Shown: positions 17,083 through 26,373, counted from the first letter of the stretch. The stretch: DNA of 64,000 nucleotides from Bacillota bacterium (GCA_024653485.1 JANLFY010000001.1:230160-294159), one strand, 5' to 3'. Translations and numbers: made by a program. The notes: generated by a model from the letters alone, not told the origin.

Positions 17083-18057
17083 GTGATAACGGCATACAAA
17101 ACGGTCGGAGACGACCTCGTCAAGACAGATGCCATAGGCGAAAAAGGGACCTGGGTAAACCTACTGAACCCTACAGAAGAGGAGATCCTCAGAGTCCACC
17201 GCGAGCTGAGCATCGTCCTGGATTTCCTGAGGGCGCCACTCGATGAGGAAGAGAGGCCGCGTATAGAGTCAGACGAAGGGCAAGTGATGGTTCTCATCAA
17301 CGTCCCCATAGTCCATGGAAACGGCGACCCGGTCTTGTATGACACCATCCCAGTGGGAGTGATCATCGCCGAGGACAACGTGGTCACCGTATGCCTTCAG
17401 GATAACCCCATCCTTGCCGAACTGGCTGGCGGGAGGCCGAAGACGCTATACACTTTCAAGAAGACCCGGTTCCTGCTGCAGGTTCTCTTCAAGACAGCAG
17501 GGCTCTACTTGAAGTACCTGCGTCAGATCGACAAGCAAACCGCCGAGATCGAAGAGCGGCTTCACCGCTCGATGAAGAACGAAGAGCTGATAAAGCTGCT
17601 CAACTTGGAGAAGAGCCTCGTGTACTTCACGACCTCCCTCAAGTCCAACGAGATCGTAATGGAGAAGCTCCTCAGGCTATATCTCGTGAAGACAGACCCC
17701 GCTTCCCATGCGCCGACCCGGGTGCTCAGGGCGTATCCTGAAGACGAGGACCTGCTGGAGGACGTCATAACCGAGAACAAGCAGGCCATCGAGATGGGGG
17801 ACATATACACGAGCATTTTGACGGGCATGATGGACGCGTTCGCGTCGATGATATCCAACAACCTCAACATAGTGATGAAGTTCCTGACGTCCGTGACGAT
17901 AGTCCTCTCCATTCCGACCATAGTGGCGAGTTTCTACGGGATGAACGTATCTCTTCCGTTCCAGAGGTCTCCATACGCGTTTCTCGGCACAATGGCCGTT
18001 TCGGCGCTTGCGAGCCTGTCAGCAGTGATCATGCTCGCAAGGAGGAGGATGTTCTGA
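17083..18057 (+). CDS. corA: CorA-type divalent cation transporter
   Basis: Inner-membrane Mg2+/Co2+ channel of 324 residues. A cytoplasmic alpha/beta N-domain with long helices (KTAGLYLKYLRQIDKQTAEI) leads to two C-terminal membrane segments. The first ends in the diagnostic pore motif GMN (SFYGMNVSLPF). The short loop and the Arg-rich tail (ARRRMF) after TM2 match the CorA topology. The start GTG follows GGGGAGGGG. Expression is probably set by the long leader upstream. Confidence 0.93.
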   Translation: MITAYKTVGDDLVKTDAIGEKGTWVNLLNPTEEEILRVHRELSIVLDFLRAPLDEEERPRIESDEGQVMVLINVPIVHGNGDPVLYDTIPVGVIIAEDNVVTVCLQDNPILAELAGGRPKTLYTFKKTRFLLQVLFKTAGLYLKYLRQIDKQTAEIEERLHRSMKNEELIKLLNLEKSLVYFTTSLKSNEIVMEKLLRLYLVKTDPASHAPTRVLRAYPEDEDLLEDVITENKQAIEMGDIYTSILTGMMDAFASMISNNLNIVMKFLTSVTIVLSIPTIVASFYGMNVSLPFQRSPYAFLGTMAVSALASLSAVIMLARRRMF

Positions 18058-18089
18058 AACCTTTCCTCAAGTCATGCGAGTCGTGGAAT

Positions 18090-18149
18090 GGTCCCGGGAT
18101 CGTTCCTAAGCCGAACAGGGACCGTGTCAACGGCGTTTCGTGGTTTTTT
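18090..18149 (+). terminator. Possible terminator region after corA
   Basis: GGTCCC and GGGACC flank a 22-base loop, followed within 30 bases by a run of six Ts. The hairpin is not directly next to the T-run, so the assignment is weak. Confidence 0.25.
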
Positions 18150-18347
18150 GTTATGGATCTGTGAAAAGTCTCAGATTTGTGATATCATGTTAGCAATAGA
18201 ATTCTGATGGAACCGCGCTCATAGTTTGGAAAAACGGTGCGAGACGCAAGGGCGTTGCGTCGAGGGCGGGGGTTCAGGCGAATGCGTTCCGCAAGGCCGA
18301 CGCAGGGATAGGCGCATCCTCGGGACAGCAGGGGGTGGGGAATAGAA

Positions 18348-19589
18348 GTGAGTCAGGCCCGAGGTTCGGCACGTGAGTCAACGGTTGAACCTTCTGGAGA
18401 TGTACGCGCAATTGTCTGGATGAAGGTGGAGGGGCTGCTTCGCGGGCGCCGTGAGGCGGCCCTAGCGTTGGCGCTGATGCTCGCGACCGCATGCTTGCTC
18501 CCGCATGAGCTTGCGTTCGGACTCAGCGTGCTTGCGGTGCTGGTGGGGTGCGTCCACGGGGGCGTGAGAGGCGGTCTCGCGTTTGCGGGGGTAGCGGCCG
18601 CACGAGCGGGTGCATTCGGAATAATCCGGCTTCATGAGCTTCCTGCGACGTTTCTGGTGGAAGCGGCTTTGTTGGGGCTGGTCGCCACGGCGTTCGGGAG
18701 CCTGGTTGACGTTGCAGGCGGACGGACTACGCAGCGCGTCGGTGATGCTGACGAACGCCACGCGTATGAAGCCCTCGTCAACCTCATGCAGGAAGGGATG
18801 GTCCTGGTAGACCTCAAGGAGAACATCCTATTCGCAAACAACGCCTTCGCTCAGATGTTGGGGTACGACAGCGGCGATCTGGTTGGGAGGAGTCTGTCGG
18901 AGCTGACCTCTCCCGAGCAGTTCAGGGTGTACCGTGAGAAGACGAAGTGGCGCAAGAAGGGTCGCTCGGACAGGTATGAGTCCAAGATGTTCAGAAAGAA
19001 CGGCGAAATAGTGGACGTGCTGGTCTCGGCGACACCCTTTGTGGCGTCGGACGGTACGGTGAAGGGCACTATCGGGGTCTTCTGGGACATCACCGACCGC
19101 AAGAGGGAAGAAGAACAACTCAAGTACTTGAGCATGCACGACGGGCTCACGGGCGTGTACAACCGCTCGCACTTCGAGCGCGAGATGAGACGGCTCGACG
19201 CCGAGCGTTACCTGCCTGTTTCGATGATAGTCTGCGACGTGGATGATCTCAAGGGAGTGAACGACGCACATGGTCACTCGGCCGGCGACGCCCTCCTCAA
19301 ACGCGCGGCGGAGATCGTGAGAGGGGCCGTGCGCTCTTCAGACATCGTCGCGAGGATCGGCGGGGATGAGTTTGCCGTGCTCCTTCCCAATACCAGCGCG
19401 AACGCTGCCAAGGCTATCCGCGAGCGAATAAGGCAACACGCGGCGATGGCAGCTGACCTCTTGAGCAGCTTCTCTCTCGGCGTGGCCACGAGGGAAACCA
19501 TGGACGTGAGCATGGCCCAGCTGTTCAAGAGCGCAGACGACGCCATGTACAGCGCAAAGCCGCGTTCCACGCACGCCTGGGCGACGTGA
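18348..19589 (+). CDS. Membrane PAS-GGDEF diguanylate cyclase
   Basis: Signalling enzyme of 413 residues that makes cyclic di-GMP from two GTP. Residues about 35-125 contain three to four hydrophobic segments. A PAS domain follows (ALVNLMQEGMVLVDLKENIL, then GRSLSELTSPEQF, VFWDITDRKREEEQ). The GGDEF domain runs from LTGVYNRSHFEREM to the end, with the active-site signature RIGGDEFAVLLP intact. No EAL domain is present. The GTG start follows GGGGGTGGGG; an ATG 72 bases downstream is possible. The 290-base gap upstream has a GACGCAA/TTGCGTC hairpin, but I could not match the c-di-GMP riboswitch core. The signal sensed is unknown. Confidence 0.9.
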   Translation: MSQARGSARESTVEPSGDVRAIVWMKVEGLLRGRREAALALALMLATACLLPHELAFGLSVLAVLVGCVHGGVRGGLAFAGVAAARAGAFGIIRLHELPATFLVEAALLGLVATAFGSLVDVAGGRTTQRVGDADERHAYEALVNLMQEGMVLVDLKENILFANNAFAQMLGYDSGDLVGRSLSELTSPEQFRVYREKTKWRKKGRSDRYESKMFRKNGEIVDVLVSATPFVASDGTVKGTIGVFWDITDRKREEEQLKYLSMHDGLTGVYNRSHFEREMRRLDAERYLPVSMIVCDVDDLKGVNDAHGHSAGDALLKRAAEIVRGAVRSSDIVARIGGDEFAVLLPNTSANAAKAIRERIRQHAAMAADLLSSFSLGVATRETMDVSMAQLFKSADDAMYSAKPRSTHAWAT

Positions 19590-19602
19590 GGTGCAAAGCA
19601 GC

Positions 19603-19640
19603 GCCGGGTGCCGGGCGCCGGGTGCCGGGCGCCGGGTGTG
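19603..19640. repeat. GC-rich 14-bp tandem repeat
   Basis: GCCGGGTGCCGGGC occurs twice plus a partial third copy between the diguanylate cyclase and the convergent M20 gene. The 13-base core also appears in inverted orientation at 21069-21081 on the other side of the M20 gene. Confidence 0.6.
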
Positions 19641-19818
19641 GGCCTTCGCGGTGGTGTGGCGCTCGCGGCGCTGCGCGTCAACCTTGTGACCAGCCTTCTT
19701 CGCAACGGGTCGCGCGCCCGGTGTCTGTCGCACGGCCGTCGCAGGCCAACCCGTCCCATGGCGTTCGCGGATGCGGCTTTGTTATTGGTAGCTTGCGGCT
19801 CGAGTCTCGGTCCGTCTC

Positions 19819-21036
19819 TCAGTCCATCGTGGACGCGATGTACACTAGCTGCTTTATGCCCGCGTAGATGGGTTCTATCTCGGAGCATTCATTCACCGAG
19901 TGCCCGTTCTGGCTTTTCGTGACGCCGACCGCCACCGAGTAGATGCCTTTGGCTATCGACGCGTTAGAGTCGCAAGCCCCCGCGTCGCTGAACCCGGGCT
20001 CCGCCACGCCCACCGCTTTGAGTGCTTCGGCGGCGACTCTAGTGAGCTTGTGGTCCTTTGCGCCAGGGAGCAAACCCGCCGGGATTATGGTGAGCGGTTC
20101 GAGGGATACCTCAGCGCCTGTCGCCTTCGCCTGGTCCTTTATCGCGGCGTGAACTTGGTCCCTGAGTTTCGCGAGCTCCGTCGCTGATTGAGACCTCATG
20201 TCCACGGTGAACCAGGTCTCGGCGGCTATGGCGTTGGGCACGGTTCCGCCCCCGAGGGTGCCGACGTTCATGTAGCATCTGGGATCGGCGTTGAGGGGGA
20301 TCTCATACAGCTTCGAGATGGCCGCGGCGAGCGATCTCGCACCGCTCGGCTTGCCCGTGCTCGAAAGCGTGTGACCGCCGGGCACCTTCAGCGTGGCCTT
20401 GTACCACTCGATGCCGAGCGCCCCATACGTGACTCCTCCGAATCCACCGTCCACGGCGACCACGTAGTCCGGTGTCATCCCGCTGTTCTCGAGGAAGTAT
20501 CTCATGCCGTTCAGCCCTATCTCTTCCTCAACCGTGGCGAGGAAGATCACCCGGCACTTCGGGACGATTCCCGCGGCCTTGATCGCCTTCGCGGTGTATA
20601 GGAGCCCCACGACGGACGAAGTATTGTCACCCGAGCCCGGGGCGAAGATCTTACCCTCTTTCACCTCGGGGTTTATCGGGGTGTCCTTGGAGAACACCGT
20701 GTCCATGTGGGCAGCGAAGACGAGGATCGGTCCACTCGAGGGAACGGGATACGCGCCCCACACGTTCCCGGCATCGTCCGAGCCTATGTCGACAAGGCCG
20801 ATCTCCTGCATTCTGGCCTTTACCCAGGCCGCCCGTTCGTCCTCCTGCCTTGACGGAGCGGGGATCCTTATCAGAGCAAGCCAGTCCTGGAGGATCGCTT
20901 CCTTTTGGGAGTCAACGTACGCGAACGCATCGTCAAGCGGACTTGCGGCGAGCGCGGCGCCCACCGCCGTCGTTACGAGAACCAGGACCCCGACAAGTGC
21001 CCATAGTGCGCGAGATCTGCTACTCAACCTACTCAT
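19819..21036 (-). CDS. Secreted M20-family peptidase
   Basis: Exported zinc aminopeptidase/carboxypeptidase of 405 residues. The N-terminus is a signal peptide (two to three Arg, WALVGVLVLVTTAVGAALA, cleavage near LAASP). The M20 core shows metal ligands in FAAHMDTVF, SGDNTSSVVGLL, TVEEEIGLNG (catalytic Glu pair) and AVDGGFGG; the C-terminal ligand region is NGHSVNECSEIE. A lid domain (GHTLSSTGKPSGARSLAAAI) interrupts the core. The ATG follows AAGGAG. It has its own strong promoter, separate from the amidohydrolase cluster beside it. Likely role: trimming peptides outside the membrane. Confidence 0.88.
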   Translation of the reverse strand: MSRLSSRSRALWALVGVLVLVTTAVGAALAASPLDDAFAYVDSQKEAILQDWLALIRIPAPSRQEDERAAWVKARMQEIGLVDIGSDDAGNVWGAYPVPSSGPILVFAAHMDTVFSKDTPINPEVKEGKIFAPGSGDNTSSVVGLLYTAKAIKAAGIVPKCRVIFLATVEEEIGLNGMRYFLENSGMTPDYVVAVDGGFGGVTYGALGIEWYKATLKVPGGHTLSSTGKPSGARSLAAAISKLYEIPLNADPRCYMNVGTLGGGTVPNAIAAETWFTVDMRSQSATELAKLRDQVHAAIKDQAKATGAEVSLEPLTIIPAGLLPGAKDHKLTRVAAEALKAVGVAEPGFSDAGACDSNASIAKGIYSVAVGVTKSQNGHSVNECSEIEPIYAGIKQLVYIASTMD

Positions 21037-21068
21037 CTCCTTGTCTTCTCCTTTCCTGAGCGCTCCTC

Positions 21069-21081
21069 TGCCCGGCACCCG
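21069..21081. repeat. Inverted copy of the CCGGGTGCCGGGC element
   Basis: The + strand reads GCCCGGCACCCGG, the exact reverse complement of the 13-base core repeated at 19604-19616 and 19618-19630. It lies in the leader of the M20 peptidase gene, so the gene is bracketed by the element in opposite orientations. Confidence 0.5.
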
Positions 21082-21180
21082 GTGTACCTCCTGCTCCGAG
21101 TCAGGCTCGTCTTGCTCATCTCCCCTACTCACCAAGCCGTCCGGAGCGGCACACACCCATCCACGCTCTGTTTTCCTACT

Positions 21181-21209
21181 ACTATACTGAGGCGTGGATA
21201 CTGTGTCAA
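21181..21209 (-). promoter_or_regulatory. Sigma-A type promoter of the secreted M20 peptidase
   Basis: Reading the minus strand, TTGACA and TATAGT are separated by 17 bases. A leader of about 135 bases follows before the start codon. Confidence 0.8.
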
Positions 21210-21248
21210 TTGTATCTTGAGCTGACGTGAGCTGGATCTTCAGGATGC

Positions 21249-21281
21249 CTCCGGCCCCAGAGCGTCTCCGGCCCCAGAGCG
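21249..21281. repeat. 16-bp direct repeat pair
   Basis: CTCCGGCCCCAGAGCG occurs twice, one base apart, in the gap between the D-aminoacylase stop and the M20 promoter. Probably a local duplication; no function is evident. Confidence 0.6.
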
Positions 21282-21391
21282 GGGAGGGCCGTTGGGTCTC
21301 GCGCAAACGTTCAGCGTCACGACGCTTCTGGTGTTGCGCTGCCCCGAGGAGGAGCCGGTCTTCAGAAGAGGGTGTGTGTCGAGCAACGCCC

Positions 21392-23008
21392 TCACGCGGC
21401 GTGCCCGTGCTCGTGCCGGTGCCGGAGGACTCTTCCCGGAGTCGCGCCGGTGTGTTCGCCGCGCTCTATTACGGGTGTTCCCGCCACGAAGACCCAGTCA
21501 ATTCCCGTGGGATAGCGGTGAGGATCGTCGTACGTGGCCGTGTCGGCCACCTTGTCAGGATCGAATACCACGAGATCCGCGACCATGCCCGGACGGATGA
21601 TCCCTCGGTCGAGGATTCCGAGGCGCTGTGCAGGGAGGGAGGTCATCTTTCGGACGGCTTCTTCCAGCGTGAGGACGCCTCGTTCCCTCACGTATCGAGC
21701 CAGTACCCTGGGGAACGTTCCGTAGCTCCTCGGATGGGGCTTTCCCTTGCCCAAAGGACCATACGGTGCCCGCACCGACGCGTCGCTGCCGATCGAGGAG
21801 GCAGGCCAGGCCAGCACGTATTCCACGTCTTCCTCGCACATGCCAAACCTCACGGTCTGCACTGCGGCCGACTCGTCCACGATTAGGTCAAGAGCTGCGG
21901 TGAATGGGTCCTTCCCTGTCATCTCCGCGATCTCCACGAGGTTCTTCCCCTCGAACCGCTTGTTGCGGTCCCTCGTGCAAGACGCGATGACTGTCTTGTC
22001 CCAACCGCGCTTCGCGCCCTCCTCTTCCTCCACCTGTCGGCGGATGCCCTCACGCACGGCTGTGTCCTTGAGCCGCGCCATGGCCGCCTCCAGCCCCCCA
22101 TCGAATATCCACTGGGGCAGGATGACGGCAAGGCCCGTGGACGACGCTGTATACGGGTAGACATCACAAGCGACATCCACTCCGCGCGCTCTCGCCTTGC
22201 TCATGAGTTCTATGGTCATCCGGACCTTGCCCCAGTTCTGGACTCCGCCTGCCTTGTGATGGGATACCTGCACCGGTACCCGCGCTCTCTCGCCTATGGC
22301 GATGGCTTCCTCCACGGCTTCCACGACCCTGTCTTCCTCGTAGCGTATGTGACTTGCGTACATGCCCCCCGCGCTGGCGGAGACCTGCGCGAGCTCGACC
22401 AACTCATCCATGGACGCGTAGCACGACGGGGGATAGATGAGGCCGGTGGACAGGCCCCACGCGCCCTCCGCCAAAGCGCCGGACAAGAGCGACTTCATGC
22501 GCTCCATTTCTTCCCGCGACGGCGCGCGGTCCACACATCCCATGACCGCACGCCTGATCGTTCCGTGGCCGACGAGCGATGCGACGTTCACAGCTGTGCC
22601 ACACTTCTCGATGGCACGAAGGTACTCGCCGAAGGACCTCCAGCTCAAGTCAAGCCCCGCTTCCCCAAGGTCCCGCCTTACGTCGGCGAGCGCCTCTCCT
22701 TCCAGCGGCGCGAGCGAGTAGCCGCAGTTGCCGACCACCTCACAAGTCACGCCCTGCCGGACCTTGCTCTCGGCGCGGGGGTTCAAGAGGATCGTGTCGT
22801 CGGAGTGGGAGTGGATGTCGATGAACCCCGGCGCGACGACCCGCCCATCGGCGCGTATCTCTCTGGTGCCTCGCGGCACATCGAGGCATCTCCCCACACG
22901 GGCTATCCTGTCGCCTGCGACTTCCACGTCTCCTACGAACCAAGGAGCGCCGGTTCCGTCAACTACCCTCGCCGCGCGGATCACGAACCTCTGCTCCCGC
23001 ACGAGCAC
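21392..23008 (-). CDS. D-aminoacylase (N-acyl-D-amino-acid deacylase)
   Basis: Amidohydrolase-superfamily enzyme of 538 residues that removes acyl groups from N-acyl-D-amino acids. The signature parts are VVAPGFIDIHSHSD (metal ligands at the end of strand 1), GVTCEVVGNCGYSLAP (the conserved Cys ligand of this subfamily), VQVSHHKAGG, and GSDASVRAPYG with the catalytic Asp. The C-terminal beta-sandwich (GRDIRPGMVADLVVFDP type) is present. The GTG start shares one base with the stop of the upstream M20 gene (TAGTG), so the two are translationally coupled. With the M55 D-aminopeptidase nearby, this indicates use of D-amino-acid peptides, perhaps from peptidoglycan. Confidence 0.92.
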   Translation of the reverse strand: MLVREQRFVIRAARVVDGTGAPWFVGDVEVAGDRIARVGRCLDVPRGTREIRADGRVVAPGFIDIHSHSDDTILLNPRAESKVRQGVTCEVVGNCGYSLAPLEGEALADVRRDLGEAGLDLSWRSFGEYLRAIEKCGTAVNVASLVGHGTIRRAVMGCVDRAPSREEMERMKSLLSGALAEGAWGLSTGLIYPPSCYASMDELVELAQVSASAGGMYASHIRYEEDRVVEAVEEAIAIGERARVPVQVSHHKAGGVQNWGKVRMTIELMSKARARGVDVACDVYPYTASSTGLAVILPQWIFDGGLEAAMARLKDTAVREGIRRQVEEEEGAKRGWDKTVIASCTRDRNKRFEGKNLVEIAEMTGKDPFTAALDLIVDESAAVQTVRFGMCEEDVEYVLAWPASSIGSDASVRAPYGPLGKGKPHPRSYGTFPRVLARYVRERGVLTLEEAVRKMTSLPAQRLGILDRGIIRPGMVADLVVFDPDKVADTATYDDPHRYPTGIDWVFVAGTPVIERGEHTGATPGRVLRHRHEHGHAA

Positions 23009-24261
23009 TACCTCCTCTCAAGCAGCTCGAGCACGACATCGACCATCAGCGCGGCGCCCAGGGCCATGGCTTCCTCGTCGAAATCGAATCTCGGATGGTG
23101 CGCCGGGTACTTGGCGCCTCTGTCGGGGTTTCCCGCGCCTAGCATGAACATGGCGCCCGGAACCTCCTGGAGGAAGTAGGCGAAATCCTCTCCTCCCATG
23201 GAGGGCTCTATATCCTCAATGACCTGGCGCCTGCCGAAAATCCTCCTCGCGCTCGCGGCTACGAGCGCTGCCACCCTTTCGTCGTTGGCAAGGGGCGGGT
23301 AGCCCGGCGAAAACGTGAACTCGAATTTGGCTCCGGCACTACGCGTTATTCCCTCGAGCGTTTGCCTGATCATGTCAGGAACGGCTCCACGCAACGCCGG
23401 ATTCAGGGTGCGGACCGTGCCGCTCATGGTGACCTGGTCCGCGATGACGTTCTGACGGTATCCGCCGGAGATCGTCCCGATCGTCAGGACAAGGGGATCC
23501 ACCGGGTTCACTCGGCGGCTTGCGATCGTCTGGAGCGCCATTACGGCCTGCGCCGCCACGACCACGGCGTCCACCGATCTGTGAGGCGCGGCGCCGTGGC
23601 CTCCCTCGCCTCTGATCGTGATGGTCACGCTGTCCGCCGCCGCCATGACCGGGCCGCCCCTGATCGCCACGACGCCCGTCGGAAGATCCGGCCAGATGTG
23701 TCCTGCCACTATTACATTCACATCGGGCTCTGACAGCACGCCCTCCCTTATCATCGGCAGCGCCCCGCCCGGCCCTTCTTCAGCCGGCTGGAATATCAGC
23801 TTTACGCTTCCGCAAAACTCCTTCGCAAGCGATGAGAGGAGCTTGGCGGCTCCAAGCAGCATGGCCACGTGGCCGTCATGGCCGCAGGCGTGCATGACTC
23901 CCGGGATGCGCGACCTGTAGTCCACGTCTTTGCAATCCTGTATGGGCAGGGCGTCCATGTCCGCCCGGAGGGCTACGCAGGGACCGGACGGCGAGTCGGG
24001 GCTGGCTTGGGATCCGGATCGGCGCGGTTCGGATGCGAGCCCCCTGATTACGCCGACGACGCCCGTCCCGCCGATGCCTTCCCGCACGCTCACCCCAAGT
24101 TCGCACAGCTTCGAGGCGACCATTCCCGCAGTCCGTCTTTCTTCCCCGCCCAGCTCCGGGTTCATGTGAAGGTCGCGGCGCACTGCGATCATCTGTGGGA
24201 GCAGTTCGCGCGCCTTGGTGAGGAGCGCGCGTCTCCTGGACTTCCTTCCGCCGTCCGTCAT
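23008..24261 (-). CDS. M20 family metal-dependent amidohydrolase (N-acyl-amino-acid hydrolase/carboxypeptidase type)
   Basis: Cytoplasmic M20D-type amidohydrolase of 417 residues, related to hippurate and N-acyl-L-amino-acid hydrolases. It begins RELLPQMIAVRRDLHMNPELG, the family N-terminal motif. ALRADMDALPIQD, MHACGHDGHVAMLLGAA and FQPAEEGPGGALPMI supply the two-metal site and general base. GGHGAAPHRSVDAVVVAAQ marks the dimerisation domain, and SMGGEDFAYFLQEVPGAMFMLG is the C-terminal ligand region. The ATG follows GAGGTGG. It lies 19 bases after the M55 gene and overlaps the D-aminoacylase start by one base, forming a three-gene operon. Confidence 0.92.
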   Translation of the reverse strand: MTDGGRKSRRRALLTKARELLPQMIAVRRDLHMNPELGGEERRTAGMVASKLCELGVSVREGIGGTGVVGVIRGLASEPRRSGSQASPDSPSGPCVALRADMDALPIQDCKDVDYRSRIPGVMHACGHDGHVAMLLGAAKLLSSLAKEFCGSVKLIFQPAEEGPGGALPMIREGVLSEPDVNVIVAGHIWPDLPTGVVAIRGGPVMAAADSVTITIRGEGGHGAAPHRSVDAVVVAAQAVMALQTIASRRVNPVDPLVLTIGTISGGYRQNVIADQVTMSGTVRTLNPALRGAVPDMIRQTLEGITRSAGAKFEFTFSPGYPPLANDERVAALVAASARRIFGRRQVIEDIEPSMGGEDFAYFLQEVPGAMFMLGAGNPDRGAKYPAHHPRFDFDEEAMALGAALMVDVVLELLERR

Positions 24262-24280
24262 GCTCGGCCACCACCTCTAT

Positions 24281-25111
24281 TCACTGCGCGGTCTCGCCCG
24301 CAAGAGCGATGGCCACCCTCATCGCCTTGAACACGGAGAGGTAATTATCTGCTGTGAAGCCGACCGACCTTGGACCCGTCCTTTCCATTCCAGGGACGAG
24401 CTCCGCCATGTCAGCCATGCCTGTTTGGTTCAAGTGCAGCTCGAGGCGGATGGGAGGGCGTATCTCGAAACAACCTATGGACCTCAAGTCCGCGAGGGCT
24501 TTCCTTGCCGCCTCTCTGATGAGCGCCTGCGCTCTCTCGGGATGGAGCGATCTCGCCGCGTAACGCCCTATGGCTTCCTTCACCGCAACCGTCACGACCC
24601 TGGGGACGAGCTCCCTGGCCTGGCGTGCAACGGCGGTGTCGCCGGTGACCAACACTAGGGGAACGCCAAAGTGGCCAGCTACAGCCGCATTTATGCCTGT
24701 TTCTCCGAGCTCCATCCCGTTTATCACCACTCGTGCCACGGTGCGTCCCGCGTAAGTGTGGTCCAACACGGCGTCCGGAGTGCCACATGCCGCGTGGTAC
24801 CCGAGGAACATGGCGGCGTCGAACGTTGAGTCGATGCCCTCCATCATGCTCAAGGGCTTGGGCGCTCCTGATATGAGATAAGCGTCCTTGTGAAGCTTCT
24901 CGGGGATGATGTTGCGCATCGTGCCGTGAGAGTCGTTGACCACGACCTCGGTCGCCCCCGCCTCAATGGCCCCGGTGACGGCCGCGTTGATCTCATCCGT
25001 CATGAGCGCCCGCGCTCGCTCGTGTTCCTTGCCGTCTCTCGCCGTATGCTCTGAGTGCGTTACCCCCGCCACGCCCTCTAGGTCGGCGGAAATGTACACT
25101 TTCATCGACAT
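24281..25111 (-). CDS. M55 family D-aminopeptidase (DppA-like)
   Basis: Zinc-dependent D-aminopeptidase of 276 residues. The M55 metal site is readable: SADLEG (D10, E12) at the N-terminus, VNDSHGTMRN, FLGYHAACGT and LDHTYAGR, which hold the three conserved His. Family members such as Bacillus DppA form decamers and release N-terminal D-alanine from D-Ala peptides. The ATG follows CAGGAGG. First gene of the operon with the M20 amidohydrolase and D-aminoacylase. No dipeptide ABC transporter is adjacent, unlike the Bacillus dpp operon. Confidence 0.92.
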   Translation of the reverse strand: MSMKVYISADLEGVAGVTHSEHTARDGKEHERARALMTDEINAAVTGAIEAGATEVVVNDSHGTMRNIIPEKLHKDAYLISGAPKPLSMMEGIDSTFDAAMFLGYHAACGTPDAVLDHTYAGRTVARVVINGMELGETGINAAVAGHFGVPLVLVTGDTAVARQARELVPRVVTVAVKEAIGRYAARSLHPERAQALIREAARKALADLRSIGCFEIRPPIRLELHLNQTGMADMAELVPGMERTGPRSVGFTADNYLSVFKAMRVAIALAGETAQ

Positions 25112-25201
25112 GCACCTCCTGCCCGGCCATTCTCAAGTGTCAACGAGGTCGCCAAGACGCCCTTCCTTGCCCTTGGACGACCCATCCCGCGCCGGGCCAT
25201 T

Positions 25202-25235
25202 TCTGCCTCTGCCTCTGCTTCTGCTTCTGCCTCTT
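25202..25235. repeat. Hexanucleotide tandem repeat (TCTGCY)
   Basis: Five to six imperfect copies of TCTGCC/TCTGCT in the 245-base gap upstream of the M55 gene. It lies in non-coding DNA by all other evidence. Its length could vary by slippage, but no affected gene is evident. Confidence 0.6.
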
Positions 25236-25332
25236 GTCTCGATCCCGTCCCCTCGCTCGGCCGCTCATTGGGCGTTCGATCCGGCTCCATGTCCTGCTCG
25301 ATGCCTGAGAACCGCAGCTCTGTCTCTCGTGA

Positions 25333-25370
25333 GCCGCGCCTCGGTCAACGCCTCGGCTAACGCCTCGACT
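25333..25370. repeat. Three imperfect 12-bp repeats
   Basis: The unit GCCTCGGTCAAC recurs as GCCTCGGCTAAC and GCCTCGACTTGA, directly before the stop codon of the asparaginase gene on the other strand. No function is visible. Confidence 0.4.
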
Positions 25371-26373
25371 TGAGTTCGAAGTCCACGACGATCTCTCCCA
25401 CCGCCTCGCCACGATGGTTCAGAACTTGAGGACGGTGATGAGGTGCGAGCGCTCTTAGGTGGCCCGCTTCGAGGGCGCCCATTCGCGCCAGAACCTCCAG
25501 CACCAGCGGGCCTACGGCCCTCGTGCTTCCGTCCTCGATCTTGATTGCCACACCGAGTCCCCTCTCGAGGAGGCCCACGCAGTACACGCCTTCCGCGCCG
25601 CTCTTGGCCACGACTCGGTCCCCGGCCACCCGCATGAGATCAGTCGTAAGTCTGCCTCGTCCCGCCACCATATGGGGGTGGGTTCGCATGGCGCGGCACA
25701 CTCGCCGTGCCGCCTTCGCGCAAGCGACGTCGGTCATCAGGTGGTCCGGACTTGCGAGCGTGGCGAACGCCCTTGCCATGGACGCGAGGGACAGCCCGAA
25801 GACCGGCACGCCGCATCCGTCCACTCCGATGGCAATGTCTCTTTGAGGCACGCCTGTGAAGAGCGACACTTCCCGCAACATGATGCGCTGGACGGGATGG
25901 TCCACGCGATAATACCCTTGGACCGAATAGCCCAAGTGAACCGCCACGGCGAGCATCGCCGAGTGCTTTCCCGAGCAGTTGGAGTGGAGCTGCCACGGCG
26001 CCACTCCGCACGCCGTGAGCCGCCTGGATGAGTCCCTGTCGAGCGGTGGGTGGACCCCGCAGGCGAGCGCGGCGTCGGGGAGACCGATCTTGCGCAGGAT
26101 ACCTGCCACCGTCGTAACGTGCGCGCACTCTCCGCTATGGGACGCGCACATCACTGCGATCTCCCGATCGTCGAACCCGAATCGCTCCGCGGCTCCCGTC
26201 TCGATGACAGGGATCGCCTGGATTGGCTTCGCGCAAGAACGCCAGTACGTTACCTTGTTTGGATCCCCGACCCAGTACAAAACGTCGCCCGAGCCATCGG
26301 CGACCGCAACGTCGACCCTGTGGACGCTTTCGACGATCGAACCACGCGTCACCTTGACGGCCGGCTCTGACAA
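25357..26373 (-). CDS. Class 3 (Rhizobium etli-type) L-asparaginase
   Basis: Asparagine amidohydrolase of 338 residues, unrelated to the E. coli enzymes. The key positions of the R. etli AsparaginaseAV family are present: S46 and K49 in RSCAKPIQ, S80 in CASHSGE, the zinc-site NCSGKHSAM and DGCGVP. These numbers nearly coincide with the characterised enzyme (S48, K51, S80, known from the family literature). The start codon is TTG, after GAGGAAGGTGG. It releases ammonia and aspartate and sits just downstream of the gamma-glutamyl hydrolase gene, in line with a nitrogen-scavenging block. Confidence 0.9.
   Translation of the reverse strand: MSEPAVKVTRGSIVESVHRVDVAVADGSGDVLYWVGDPNKVTYWRSCAKPIQAIPVIETGAAERFGFDDREIAVMCASHSGECAHVTTVAGILRKIGLPDAALACGVHPPLDRDSSRRLTACGVAPWQLHSNCSGKHSAMLAVAVHLGYSVQGYYRVDHPVQRIMLREVSLFTGVPQRDIAIGVDGCGVPVFGLSLASMARAFATLASPDHLMTDVACAKAARRVCRAMRTHPHMVAGRGRLTTDLMRVAGDRVVAKSGAEGVYCVGLLERGLGVAIKIEDGSTRAVGPLVLEVLARMGALEAGHLRALAPHHRPQVLNHRGEAVGEIVVDFELKSRR

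Noticed and set aside
18200-18347. c-di-GMP riboswitch ahead of the diguanylate cyclase gene
   Set aside because: A GACGCAA/TTGCGTC hairpin is present, but the CACGCACAGGGCAAACC-type core is not.
25202-25235. CRISPR array
   Set aside because: Repeat unit is only six bases with no spacers; it is a simple sequence repeat. No CRISPR-like array was seen anywhere in the window.
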